Positions 23,183 through 34,416 of a stretch of 64,000 nt of DNA are shown piece after piece (position 1 is the first letter of the stretch; each line of letters starts with the position of its first letter). The translations under genes were made by a program, and so were the position numbers. The notes under the pieces were generated by a model, which was not told the origin of the DNA, searched no databases, and saw only the letters and a list, made by a program, of their open reading frames with translations. The stretch comes from Astragalus membranaceus (lineage: Eukaryota; Streptophyta; Magnoliopsida; Fabales; Fabaceae), in contig JAZGSX010000010.1 in the NCBI GenBank assembly GCA_039519185.1, positions 2,170,001 to 2,234,000 on the forward strand, in the 5' to 3' direction.

Positions 23183-23820
23183 CCTTAGGCGCCATTGTTG
23201 TTGCCACTGTCCCACATTGTTACTGCTGTCTGGGCGCCATGGGCGCCGGTGCCTGTTCAGTGTTGCTGTCCTGGGCGCCATGGGCGCTGGTTCCCTGAGC
23301 CTGGGCGCCAAGGGCGCCTAATTTTTGGCTGCCCGTGTTGTGTTCCCGAGTTGTGTTTCTGAGTAGTCATGTTATTTGGATGTCATTGGGGTTGAATTTG
23401 GGTTGCTCGGCTGTATGTCCTGAAATGTCACTGGGAAACCCTCCCCCGGGAGCCATGTTGCCTGCCTTGTTTTCTGCTGCAGTTTTTGGATCCCTGTGCC
23501 TAGGCGCCAAACCACTTATGTTTCCCTTGATGTTTTAACCTCTGTCTCAGTGTGGGATACCTTGCCTAACTATACTAAGTTGTTCCATTGTGACTCCATG
23601 TTGTTCCAGTGCTGTTTGGGAAGGCGCCCTAGGCGCCCATGCACATGTTCCATTGCCTGTGTCACTGGTTCTGGTGCCCCAAGCGCCCAGAACTGGTTGT
23701 TATATCATATGTTGTAGGTTGGACCTTGCTCCTGAGCACTTTGTGTATTGTCGTGGCATTTTGGTGGGTGCCCTGTCCCCGGGCGCCAAATCCTGCACTG
23801 TGTTGCCAATTCTGTTCCCT

Positions 23821-23990
23821 GCGCCAGTTTTTGGTGCTGCTGCGCCAGTTTGTGTCTGGGCGCCAGGATCCCTGCTGCGCCAGTTTTTGGTGCTGCTGCG
23901 CCAGTTTCTGTGTCTGGGCGCCAGGATCCCTGCTGGGCGCCAGGATCCCTGCTGGGAGCCAGGATCCCTCCTGCGCCAGTTTTTGTGTTG
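23821..23990 (+). repeat. 57-bp and 19-bp tandem repeats in the B LTR
   Basis: A 57-bp unit starting GCGCCAGTTTTTGGTG occurs at 23821 and 23878. Shorter units reading GGGCGCCAGGATCCCTGCT follow two to three more times. Open frames on both strands here are by-products of the repeats. Confidence 0.75.
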
Positions 23991-24594
23991 CCTGTTGCTG
24001 TTCCTGTCTAAGTTGCGCCAGTTTTGTGTGCTGCTGTTCCCTGCTAGGCGCCCAGCGCCTGAGAGCCATTTTTAGCACGTGTCTTAGTCTTGTTCCTAAA
24101 TTGTTTTTGATGTATCTTTTGACTCGGGTGTCCGTTTTGAGTGCTTCAAAGGGCGTTTCGAAGCTTGTGCAGTCCTCTATCTGAGTATGCTGCCTGTTTG
24201 TGTGTAGGTGCTGTGAGTGGTGCTGGCACACTTGTATGTGCCACTGTTGTTGTTGAGTGTTGATGGGTCTATGGACCGAATTTTTGGTGATGATTTTAGG
24301 CTGCGGTCTTGACGTTGTGATTTATGATGATGATGTGTGTGACTTGTGGTTGTGAAAAATTATGCTTATTGATTGTTCATGGAGTCACATGCATACATTA
24401 GGCTGCGGTCTTGACGATGCATTTTTAGGCTGCGGTCTTGACATTATTTTTCGGCTTCGGTCGCGACGTGCCCAATTGGCTAATGAGAAGTCATAATGGT
24501 ACCACATGCATTCTGCACCTCATACATGCATGCTCATCATTAATAACTTTGTTGGTGTGTGATATGACTGCGTGACAATACATGTATATAAACT

Positions 24595-24970
24595 GTGAGT
24601 AGTTTTATATTTATATTGTGAATGTTGATATATATATGTGTATATATATATATATGTTTATACGCTGTGGGTGTTCCTGTGTATAAATTGTGGAAGTGGT
24701 ATGTGTATAATATGCAGGTATATGTATAAGCAAGTTGCTGAATGTAATATATATGTATATAAGTTACTGAATGTCATTATATATATATATATATGTACAA
24801 GTTGCTGAGTGTTGTTATATATATATGTATAAGTTTCTGGATGTTGTTATAAGTATAACGTATACTTATATACATATAAATAAAAATATATATATATACT
24901 ATGGAAGTTGCTATACATGCATATAGATATATAATTAAAAATATATATATATATATACTATGGAAGTTGC
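24595..24970. repeat. TA-rich minisatellite region
   Basis: Alternating TATATA runs are broken by spaced copies of AAGTTGCTGAATGT-like words (four between 24728 and 24845). A direct duplication of about 59 bases follows, both copies starting ACTATGGAAGTTGC (about 24898 and 24957). No gene is seen. Confidence 0.7.
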
Positions 24971-24974
24971 TATA

Positions 24975-25858
24975 CATGCTTAATTTATTTTCTTGCCCTT
25001 TTAATTCTTGCTCTTTACTTTTCCTGCCCTTTTACTTTCTTGCTCTTCTATTTTCCAAGTCATTTAAATTCCTTGCAATTTACTTTTTAAGCAATTTACT
25101 TTCTTGTCATTTACAATTCCGCTATTTATAATTTTGCATTTTTCTCAATTCCTAACATTTATTTTCTTGCCATTCTAACATCTAATTCCTAACTCATTTA
25201 CACATTTCGCACTTATCGCTTTCTTTACAATTCTTGCAATTTACAAAATCTTCCTCTTCTCCTCTTTTGTCTACAATGATCATGAGTGAGTAGACTTTCT
25301 TAGCCTTTGGGTTTTTGGCAACAATCCAATGATGGCTTCCTACTAATTAATTCCCAAGGCTATTTTCCACCTTAATCACTTTGTATTTTTAAATCTAATT
25401 TCATCACTTTTCATTATTATTTCAAAACTCATGAAATTAGACAATAAAATCAACACATGAAAATAGTTTTGGTTTTATTGAGACACGAAAAGGTCTTTGC
25501 TTAATGGGTTCTAATAATAATCAACCATGAAAATAGGCTTGATAATTAGTTTAGAACACGCGTTTGTATTCCGAAAGGAAACTCTTGCTACAACCGCCGC
25601 CTTGTCTTAAGAAATATATCGTTCTTTAAACTGGAAAATAGTCGAAAGGATTAATAACGGAAACCTTATCATTTCGATGAAACTAATACCCCAAGTCTCT
25701 TTTTATCTTTAAAACATCAACAAAAACATTCCTTCTTTCTAAAAAGACTTTCTTTTCAGTTAATCAACTTTGGAAAATTAAATTGGTAATCACCTAGGCT
25801 CTCCCTGTGGATCGATAACTCTTTTATTACCCGACAAGACCGTGCACTTGCGGCCTAT
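24975..25858 (+). repeat. T-rich LTR-like segment, probably the end of a Tat/Athila-type LTR
   Basis: Repeated words such as TTTACTTTCTTGC and TTCTTGCAATTTAC are followed by CTCCCTGTGGATCGATA and CCGTGCACTTGCGG. This is a pattern I associate with the 3' end of Tat or Athila LTRs. No PBS follows; the sequence joins directly to the pol region of D, so it would be a deletion scar. No coding frame is supported. Confidence 0.4.
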
Positions 25859-26538
25859 CACCTTCTTCCACCCGAATTCTGGGGTAATAAAGATCAACCA
25901 AGAGCTCTTGAGGGAGATGTCTTTGCTGAGGAGGCCGAATGGGATTCCTTGACAGAGCCCGAGGGAGTAGTTACGGAGGGAATGCTGTTTGAGAAACCCA
26001 CAGCAGACATGACTAGACACTTGAAGCCATTGTATATAAAAGCTCATTTGAATGGGAAGCTGTTTAATCGTGTCTTCGTAGATGGTGGTGCCGTATTGAA
26101 TATCATGCCATTAGTCACTGTGAAAAAGTTGGGGAAGAACGCCGAGGACCTCATTCCAACCACCATGACCATGACTAGTTTCATGGGCCACCCATCCCAC
26201 GCTTTGGGAGTGTTGGTGGCCGATGTGACATTTGGGAGAAAGGTGACTCGCTCGGCCTTTTTCGTCATAGAGGGAAAGCCCTCATATGTTGTGATTTTGG
26301 GGAGAGACTGGAACCACACCAGCGAATGTTTCCTTTCTACCCTACATCAGAAATTAATGATATGCATAGGGGATCAAGTGGAGATAGTAGAGGCGGACCC
26401 TAATCCATTATCTGCAGAGGTGAAGATGCTTGAGGCTGTTTTCTACTCTCCTCATTTGCACCCCATTTCCATCCCAGGGGATTATGAGAAAGGTGGCATA
26501 GAGTCTTGTGACTGGTCCAACATCTAGCAATAAGGACA
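25859..26538 (+). pseudogene. Element D protease region, Tat lineage
   Basis: A frame open from about 25859 encodes PPEFWGNKDQPRALEGDVFA, then RHLKPLYIKAHLNG, and VDGGAVLNIMP at about 26078, the DGG form of the aspartic protease site seen in Tat elements. It ends at TAG (26525-26527). Gag is absent because of the truncation on the left. The product would cut the polyprotein if it were intact. Confidence 0.8.
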
Positions 26539-28290
26539 ATGATTAATCTCCCACCAGAATTACAGAGCCTGTTGGATCGGTTGCACCTATTCCATATTGA
26601 ATCCAGCATTGAAGAGGTTATGTTTGGGGCCATAGATGAAGAGCACGAAATTGAGGAACACTCCTACCAAGAGGATTCGGATGACCCCTTTGACGGGACT
26701 ATGGCCAAACCTCCTCACCTGGAGCCCATCCAAAGGAATATGCCCACCTTTGAAGCGCAAGACCCTCTGTTGAACGTTAACTTGGGAAGTGAAAAAGAGC
26801 CAAGGATAACCAAGGTCAGTGGTAAATTAAAACCTCAACAATGAGATCAAGTGGTGGCCTTAATAAAGGATTACCGTGACTGCTTTGCATGGGATTACCA
26901 TGAGATGCCAGGCCTTGATAGAGCCTTGCTAGAGCATAGGTTGCCCATTAAGGAAGGTTGCAAGCCCCCACAAACAGCCACCGAGGAGGTTCAACCCACA
27001 GCTAATGCCACAGATCAAAGCATAAGTAGAAAGATTGCTCAAGGCAGGATTCATAAGACCTGCCAGGTACGTAGAATGGTTGTCTAATATAGTCCCTGTC
27101 ATCAAAAAGAATGATGGTCGGGTCAGAGTTTGTATTGATTATAGAGATCTGAACATGGCCACTCCCAAATATGAGTATGGTATGCCTGTGGCCGATATGC
27201 ATGTCGACGCCGCGACTAATAATGCCATCTTGACCTTCATGGACGGCTATTCTGGGTTTAGCCAGATATACGTGGCCGAGGCTGACACCCATAAGATTGC
27301 CTTTAGGTGCCCTGGCGCCTTAGGTATCTATGAGTGGTTGGTGATGCCTTTTGGCTTCAAGAATACAGGGGCCACATACCAAAGGGCCATGAATGCTATT
27401 TTCCATGACCACATTGGTAAAAGCGTGGAGGTATACATTGATGATGTGGTGGTCAAGTCCAAGAGTTTTGAAGCCCACCTTGTGGAGCTTGAATAAGCTC
27501 TAAAACGGATGAGACTCCACAGGCTCAAAATGAACCTTGCTAAGTGTGCTATTGGCGTGTCTGCAGGCAATTTTCTAGGCTTCTTGGTGCACAACCAAGG
27601 CATTGAAGTGGACAAGAACAAAGCTCGATCTATCATTGAGACAAGACCCCCTAGAAACAAGAAGGAGCTACAGAGTCTGTTAGGCAAATCAACTTCCTAA
27701 GAAGATTTATCTCCAACACGGCTGAAAAGATGAAAGCTTTTTCACCCTTGTTGAGAATAAAGAACACTGAGGAAATGATATGGGGAGCCAAGCAACAGGA
27801 GGCCTTTGACCAGATCAAGACTGCCTTAACAATTCCTCCTGTCCTAGTACCTCCGCAACCTGGGAACCTTCCAAAGCTATATATTGCGGCTGAAGATCAA
27901 GCCATTGGCTGCTTATTAGCCCCAGATGACAACAATGGCGCCGAACGCAATATATATTATCTTAGCAGGATTCTCAATGATGCTGAAACTAGATATTCTC
28001 CTATTGAGAATCTTTGTTTGTCCTTATTTAATGCTTGTACCAAACTTGAATGTTATTTATTACCAAAGGAAGTTTTGGTTGTGTGCAAAGTGGACATTAT
28101 CAGGTACCTTTGTAATAGGCCCGTCTTATAGGGAAGACATGTCAAGTAGGCCATTAAGTTAAACGTGTTTGCCTTGACATACATGTCACTAAGAGCTGTC
28201 AAAGGACAAGCCTTGGCCAATTTCCTAGCTCAACATCCATTTGTAGAGATACACAACCCCCCAGCCGAGTCTATTAACTACCTGGGCCTA
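26539..28290 (+). pseudogene. Element D RT and RNase H, several frameshifts and stops
   Basis: The coding signal moves between two frames. The protease-RT linker lies in one frame (26539-27050, with TGA at 26842). RT lies in another (27035-27700: PVIKKNDGRVRVCIDYRDLN, MPFGFKNTGATYQRAM, YIDD at about 27437). It has TAA at 27494 right after HLVELE, and conserved RT residues follow in the same frame. RNase H (27700-28200) returns to the first frame, with TAG at 28129 and a second TAG 21 bases later, then ANFLAQHP. At least two frameshifts and four stops show an old, dead copy. Confidence 0.85.
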
Positions 28291-29421
28291 AAGCCTTGGG
28301 TCCTCAAAAGAAACGACACGTATATGGTGATGGTACAGATCCATATGGGGATTTTGTGGTGCACACAGGTGCTTACCCATCATGAACTGGCTGATATACA
28401 GACATGGATACTCTTGGCCGACGATCACGGTCGATTGCTTCCAGTTTGCAAAGGGATGTGAAGCTTGCCAACTGCATGGACCAATCCAGAGATTGCCTGT
28501 GGATGAGCTCCATCCCATTGTCAAACCTTGTCCATTCAGAGGGTGGGCCATGGATCTAATTAGAAAAATATACCCTCCGAGCTCAAAGGGCCATAATTTC
28601 ATTATTGTTGCCACTGGCTACTTCACTAAGTGGGTGGAAGCTGCGACTTTAGCAAGTGTCAATCAGGCTGCGGTGATTAGGTTCAAAGAAAACCAAATCA
28701 TATACAGATTTGGCATGTCTGAAACCATCACGGCAGATCAAGGCACAATGTTCACCGAGGAACAAGTGGTGGCCTTTGCCCAAGAATATGGCATCAAGAT
28801 GAGACACTCATCTCCTTATTATGCTCAGGCCAATGGCCAAGCAGAGGCTACCAACAAAATCATCATCGAGCTCATCAAGAAGAGCATAGAAGACAAGCCT
28901 CGACGGGGGCACGAGACCCTAATGAGGTTTTATGGGCAATGAGGAATTCTAAGTCCACAACCACAGGGGTGAATCCCTATCGTCTAGTGTATGGGCAAGA
29001 TGCCGTGTTACCATTGGAAATCAGTGTGGCATCATTAAGGGTGGCCTGACAGCATGCTCTGGACAGAGATGAATTCCAGCAAGCCAGGTTAATGGTGTTG
29101 GACTCGGTGGACGATGACAGGCTGGCTGCCCTCAGCAAAATTGAAATGAATAAAGCTAAAATGGCCCGAGCCTACAACAAACACATCAAGCCAAAGAAGT
29201 TTATTGAGGGTGACGTAGTGTGGAAGGCTATTCTGCCACTTGGGAGGAAGGATCCCCAGTTTGGCAAGTGGTCCCCGAATTTCGACATGCCCTACATTGT
29301 AAGTGAAGTATACGACGGTGGGGCATACCGTTTAATCACGTTCGACGGCGAAGAGTTCGATACAAAAAGCAATGTCAAGTATCTCAAAGCATATTATCCT
29401 ACTCTTTGGGAAAGTATGTAA
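28291..29421 (+). pseudogene. Element D integrase, 5' truncated
   Basis: The second RNase H expected in Tat is missing, and so is the HH half of the integrase finger. The frame joins at about 28310 and continues with RHGYSWPTI and CEACQLHG. The core is GWAMDLI (first Asp), then TADQGTMF in place of TDNGT, and NGQAEATN (Glu). It shifts frame near 28920 and ends with the GPY-like region KWSPNFDMPYIVSEVYDGGAY, stop at 29419-29421. Confidence 0.83.
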
Positions 29422-30192
29422 GGGAAAGAAAATTGGTAAACACATATAGAAAAATTGTCATGGTGGCTCGCCACACACCGACGGCCTGATGATAAGAATT
29501 TACAGAATTACAGACAGGAAAAGTCCCAATACTACTCAAGGGCAATAACTACCTCACCTGCCCCTTTCAAATGCATCCATCACAACGTCCACTACAGCAG
29601 CAGCAATTTCACCTGCTATAACTTCATCCATCACCACAGCGGCAACTTCACCTGCTATAACCTCATCCGTCTCAGCAGCAGCGACTTCAATTGCCATAGC
29701 CTCTCCTGCCTCAGCAGCAGCAGCCTCTCCCAGTATTTCCACACCCTCGGAGGGGGAATCCATCATTGGGCATACTTTTGATACTTTCATCCCCACTTCA
29801 GCCGCAGCGTCATCCCTGAGATTTTTAGCTTCCTCGGCAGTAGGAGCGTTGCTGGAAGTTGGAGGGTCACGAGATGACGTTGGCTCATCAAGCATGGCTT
29901 CAGTAGGGGCCTCATCATTCTCTTGATCCGCATGGGCGAGGGCTTGCTCATAAGATGACCTCAGGGCTCCCCATCCCTCGAAGGCTTGGCGTATAGCAGA
30001 ACGGCTTTTATCTAGGTCCCCCTCTAAGCCAAGTCGTTGGGGCAGGAGGTGTGAGAGGGGTGGATCTAATGCTGAGCTGCGACAGAACAATTGAACAATA
30101 TCAGAAGATGCATGACTTACAGAAGTGGAAATTGGTCTATCATGAAGTGGAGCTTTAGAGGATTGCAGGGATTTGGTGGGAGTACAAATCCT

Positions 30193-30275
30193 CTGCGAAC
30201 TTATAAAAGAAATTTCAAATAAGGAAAAGCAGATAAACGGCAAAACACCCGTAATGCAGTAAGAGAAGAACTTAC
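30193..30275 (-). other. Predicted 83-bp intron in the D antisense gene
   Basis: On the minus strand the intron starts with the perfect donor GTAAGTTCTTC and ends AAGTTCGCAG. The exons join in phase 0, and both frames remain open across the join. Confidence 0.65.
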
Positions 30276-30381
30276 CCTTAACCATTTGAGAAGTGGGGAT
30301 GATGCTTCAGTGACTGGGGCAGCAGAAGGAGGTGAGTGGAGTAGTTCTCTAGTCCTTTTTCTCTGGAGGATTGGGACATCA

Positions 30382-30383
30382 TT

Positions 30384-30440
<57 letters not shown>

Positions 30441-30443
30441 GTC
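30382..30443. repeat. (ATC)n microsatellite, about 20 units
   Basis: An almost pure ATC run, with GTC near its end. On the minus strand in the antisense gene's frame it reads as poly-aspartate. Met-rich and Ser-rich readings in other frames are not supported. Confidence 0.95.
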
Positions 30444-31517
30444 ATCCAAGGTAATAAGGGGAGCAGTTTGAGCTGTACAAGAATATAGGCTGATAAGCTC
30501 GTGCCAACAATATAAATAAACAAACAAAGGGCAGGAACTTTCTAGTGGCAGAAGAGGGTTTCTCGGAAGACTTAAAGCGAGAGGAAGAACGTGGAGGAGG
30601 ATCGGAAAATAACTGTTTCTTCTTCTTCTTCGCCTCTGTCGCCACACTCGTTGAATGGATAGCCGTGTGAGGTGGTGGACTCATTCGAGTAGCCATCGAT
30701 GTAGGCTGAACAAGAAGCCTCTCAGCAAAGCCCAAATAGCTTTGAAGATATTCAACATTGGAGCGAGGGACATGTGCCTATAACTACGGCCACCAAGTAA
30801 TGTGACTGCTGGTTTCGCCGATCTTCAATAAGCCTATTGAGTTTAGAGGGGAAGATCTCAATAGGAACTGCGCATCTTGATCTTCAGTAAGCTTATTGAG
30901 ATCAGTGGGGAAGATCTTTGCTTGGCGACACCCCATAGCCATGGAATCATAGGGGGCAGAAACATGTTGACCTACACCAAACTGCCGAGCTACAAAAAGT
31001 GGATCATAGGGTTCGACGGTGAGAGGGTTGGTGTTTGAAGAGAGCCTGGCCCCAGCGACCAGGTCACGAGCCACAAGCACACGGCTCCAATGTATTATCA
31101 TGTCATAATTATCTTGAGAAGAAGGGTCTAAATCTTGTGGGGTAAAGATCCACCGAGGGCCAATGCCTTTTGTCAGAATTGGACACCAACAAAAATGTTG
31201 GAAAGGGTCCAGTTCTAGCAATACTCGGAGCACTTCTGCACGCTCCACTGGAAGGATGGGGTGGCAGCAAGGGTGCTTCCGAGGACCTCGGCGGCCTTGG
31301 TGGACATGTCAGGGGAATAGTTGGGAACATATAGTTGAGCCCAAAGCTGTAGAAACCAGATGGGACCTTCGTCCTTCGAATAAAAGCCTCTGTCCTTGAC
31401 CTGCATAACGAAGCTATCCAGGCTCTTGTAAAGAAGGGCGAGAAAGAAGGGGCCGCAGGCGTATTTCTGGCCTGTTTGCAGCAACTGGACAAATACGGAG
31501 ATCCTTAAAAACACCAA

Positions 31518-31834
31518 AGGACTTATTTATCTATTAATAATACATTTACGAATAAACTATTTTATGAAAACTCCATTTGACAACCTTTGATTTGGCCACA
31601 TCAACAAAATTCCGACTAAGCAACCATTTTTTCCTATTTGTTGCTGATTTGTCATCTAAAATAAATCAAAATAAAAATTAAAAAACAATTGTCACAATTA
31701 TTGACGAAATAGCTCTATGATAGCCATTTAATGAAAATCCAAAATAGCAAAAGGAATGCATCTTACAAAACATAGTGTCCTTATTGCTCTTTCACGATTA
31801 TTTTCAGCCATAATGCATTTAGTATATTTTATTT
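31518..31834. other. AT-rich DNA, no gene seen
   Basis: No coding frame or known element was recognised. A stretch at about 31545-31690 (AATAAACTATTTTATGAAAA, then ACATCAACAAAATT) resembles 38372-38545 on the other side of element E, suggesting two diverged copies of one repeat in the same orientation. Confidence 0.5.
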
Positions 31835-31916
31835 GGGTAAACTCGGGTATCCTCCACGACGACTATGGAGACTAATCCTTCGAGGTACTAAAGTTCATTT
31901 AAGGGCTGACCTCTCC
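31835..31916 (-). mobile_element. SINE, 3' part, split by element E
   Basis: On the minus strand the sequence reads AAGGATTAGTCTCC and GAGGATACCCGAGTTTACCC, a tail type I recall from plant tRNA-derived SINEs. It continues the 5' part found at 38111-38208 once element E and one copy of TCTCC are ignored. The flank TTTAGTATATTTTATTT beyond its end resembles TTTAGTATTTTTATTT beyond the other end, which would be the SINE target duplication. Confidence 0.7.
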
Positions 31917-32147
31917 TGTAACATCCCCTATTTTTGCTATTTAATTATATTAGCCTAATATTAATTATTAGTGATTTATTTAATTGATTGAAATTATTTA
32001 AACTGAAAATGACTTGTTTGATTTATTAAGTATGAAATTGTGTGTGATTGAGAATTTAATTATGTTAAGTTAGGGTGATTAGGGTAGAGAGGAGTCAGTA
32101 GGAACAAAACTTCTAAGTGAAGGGCATGGTTGTCTTTTACCTAGTCC

Positions 32148-32178
<31 letters not shown>

Positions 32179-34279
32179 TACCCCTTCCAGCTGAAACACA
32201 AAAACACTTCACTCCTTGAAAAATCTGAAATAGCAAGGACCAAGAGGAGAGAAATAGAGAGGGTGCGAATGGGAGAGGAAGGGAAGAGGTGAGGGTTTCC
32301 TCAAATCACCATGCATGTTTAATCTTTTACCATATTCAGAATCAGCTCCTCATCCCCTTTCTAATGATACCAAAACTACAACCATCCTCCTCCGCCTCCA
32401 TAAATCACCATTGAAGGCCTATACCATTGAAGGCCTATCCAAGCTCCACCAAGGCAAACACAAAATCTGAATCTTGCATGTTGAAATGGAGAACTATGAA
32501 GAACATCTTAGGGCTAGCAAGAGGTAATAGAAGTGTCAAGCTTGAGTCTTGGATTCACTAGGAGTGTTGGTGCCTTGCCAATCCGAAGTTGTGGGAGCTG
32601 AGTACGATTAGGACAGTTTTGGAGCGATTCCGGAGATAGTTCATGAGTTGGTGTTGTGGTCGAATCCTTGAAGTCTCGGCAAATAGGTGAGTTCTATACT
32701 CACTAGGTTGTTATGGTCATGTGTGTTATGCCCTGAGTTTTGGTCTCGCATTTTTATGAAAACCGGTATTGAACCGTTTTATGAAAACATGGACGATTCA
32801 TTAAGTGATGTGATTGGTTAAGTTTAATTGTTGATTGTTGATTGCTATGTGATGATTGATTGGTTTCCATGACTGTTTTGATGTATTATTAAGTTCGGAT
32901 GTGAATCGGAATGGATACGGGAACGATCGGAATGGACAAGAGAATGCAAAAACTGGTTTTTCTGAAATGCTGATGGCCACGCACGGACCGCGCGCCCCTG
33001 GGCACGGGTCGTGCGTGAGGTTCTGGTACTCACGGTGGATTTCTGAAAACTGAGCACGGATCGTGCGCCAAGGCGCACGGATCGTGTGTCTCTTGCTGGT
33101 ACCCAATTTTAAACTATGCCCTAAGTCATTCCGATTGGTCCTAAGTCCCTTCTAATCCACTCCTCAAGGTTTCCTAAGGATGGAAACATATTAGTATCAT
33201 GAAATCAAGTACGATCAAAGTAATTTTATGTTATGTTCATGTTCTTGCTTATGTGATGACCTGATGCGGTAATTATGAGATCGATTATGACTAAGTTAGG
33301 TTATCATAATGTTGAGTATGGGCGATACATTATGATGTGGACTAGGTAATGTATAGTTATAAGTTAAGTTAGCAACGTTAGTAAATCCGTGTGAGATCAC
33401 CTAATGACAAGATTATGCTAAGAATAAGATTAGGTTAAGATTAAGATCATGTTAAGTATAAGCTCATTGTTATGTTCATAGATCACTGCTCACTGTTCAT
33501 TGTTCAAGGTATATTAAAATATATACATTATGTTAGGGGGACGACCCTATTTCAATTTAGTGTGCTAGGGGAGGGGAAGTCATGAGCCCTATGAACCTAG
33601 GCCCCTTGAGGTTTGCGCACTGATGTACGGATTAGTGGATTGGGTTCACCGGGAGCTTATTTTGCCAAGTGACCGGTGATACGCTAAAAAGCCATTGTTC
33701 ATTGTTTATGAGTTGCCTCTTGTAACTTCTTGTGAGGGTTATGAGGACAACGTTCATGTTAGCCACATAGTCAAATAGTAAGACTATGAATTATGAATCA
33801 AGAATAACGAATCAAGCATAATTGAACCGAGAGAAATAGTAAGGGGTCTCGATAGAACTCACTGAGACAAGTTGTCTCACCCAATCCATGTTGTTGTTTT
33901 TCAGAATTGCAGGCTAAGTTGAAGATGATGAGGCATGGTCATGTAGGCGTTTGAGGAGCAGCCGCTGTCTTTATTTCATTATGTCTTGTATTTCAGTTTC
34001 CTTTGTATTTTGTATTCAGTTCCTTAGTATGTACGATTGTACGACTTATGTTATAAAGTTGTAAATCGCTTCCGCACACTTTCTATTTTGGTACTGAACA
34101 CTAGTTGAGTGGTGTAAGAACGCCTTATGCATTTTTCATGTTAAGTTATGTAACGCGCTTGATGGTTTTTAGCATTGAGTATTAGTATGTGTTCAGTATT
34201 TAAAACAGGAGGTACTCTGATGTATGCCAGTAGTGCATTTCGATAGTTTCTACAAGTTAGAAATTAACGGGGTGTGACA
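31917..34279 (+). repeat. 5' LTR of element E
   Basis: It starts TGTAACATCCCC and ends GGGGTGTGACA. It contains a (TA)n run (about 32149-32175), a duplicated word CATTGAAGGCCTAT, a strong donor AG|GTGAGT at 32687, GC-rich repeats of GCACGGATCGTGCG (about 32980-33090), and a possible 3' splice site TTTTTCAGAATTGCAG ending at 33911. Confidence 0.92.
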
Positions 34280-34412
34280 ATTGGCATCAGAGCAGTTCGA
34301 CCTAGTCGGGCTTAGAATTCCAGAGTCTCTTAAGTCCTCTAAGTGTGATTCCTCTTAGTATGCTATTAGACGTTTAGCCTGATCAACTAAACACTTTGTG
34401 CATATTTCGCAG
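32687..34412 (+). other. Predicted intron from E 5' LTR to just before gag
   Basis: The donor AG|GTGAGT (GT at 32687) fits the consensus. The acceptor CATATTTCGCAG ends at 34412, four bases before gag ATG, with CTAAAC as a possible branch site about 20 bases upstream. Splicing would remove the PBS and give a short gag leader. An alternative acceptor inside the LTR is at 33911. Confidence 0.45.
34281..34293 (+). promoter_or_regulatory. Primer binding site of element E
   Basis: TTGGCATCAGAGC starts two bases after the LTR. It differs by one base from TGGTATCAGAGC, the initiator-methionine tRNA complement found in F. Confidence 0.85.
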
Positions 34413-34416
34413 AATC

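Larger units (their letters stand above)
15615..24970 (+). mobile_element. B: deleted Tekay-type element carrying T1 and two solo LTRs
   Basis: From about 15640 the sequence matches the leader of element F (TTCGGTCATAGTGTCTTATG), followed by gag. T1 was inserted in this leader, so the PBS and 5' LTR of B lie left of the window. The order is gag, PR, a deletion, integrase core, solo LTR C1, integrase end and chromodomain, polypurine tract, then a 3' LTR holding solo LTR C2. The 3' LTR fades into TA-rich repeats before 24970 and lacks a clear end. Confidence 0.8.
20285..24970 (+). repeat. 3' LTR of element B, interrupted by C2 and truncated
   Basis: The LTR starts TGTAACACCTAAAAT after AAGTGGGGGAGAG. 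It has the GA-rich block, a splice donor AG|GTAAGAG at 20719, and is cut by C2 at 21038-23182. It resumes with a GGCGCC-rich segment (23183-24060), then a block TTTTGACTC...GTCCGTTTTGA shared with A and F, then GGCTGCGGTC repeats (about 24297-24460). It ends in TA-rich DNA without a recognisable GTGTTACA. Confidence 0.7.
29554..31517 (-). pseudogene. Element D antisense gene, PMD-like, with intron and poly-Asp tract
   Basis: Read on the minus strand, the 5' part (31517-30784) encodes FYSKDEGPIWFLQLWAQLY, VLVARDLVAG and PYDPLFVARQFG, words typical of plant mobile domain / aminotransferase-like proteins. A frameshift lies near 31215-31248, and two TAG stops near 30780 interrupt the same frame. 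Further on are a Ser/Lys-rich segment, a poly-Asp run from the GAT repeat, and an intron at 30275-30193. The last exon (30192-29554) encodes an acidic, Ala-rich tail with repeats like DEVIAGEVAA. Its place between pol and the missing 3' LTR, opposite to pol, matches antisense ORFs of Tat elements. Function is unknown; capture of a host PMD gene is one possibility. Confidence 0.6.

Noticed and set aside
23662..24231. Gln-rich minus-strand open frame of 189 codons in the B LTR
   Set aside because: It is made by the 57-bp and 19-bp tandem repeats.
30278..30523. Poly-Met and poly-Ser frames over the ATC repeat
   Set aside because: Only the poly-Asp reading is in phase with neighbouring antisense exons.
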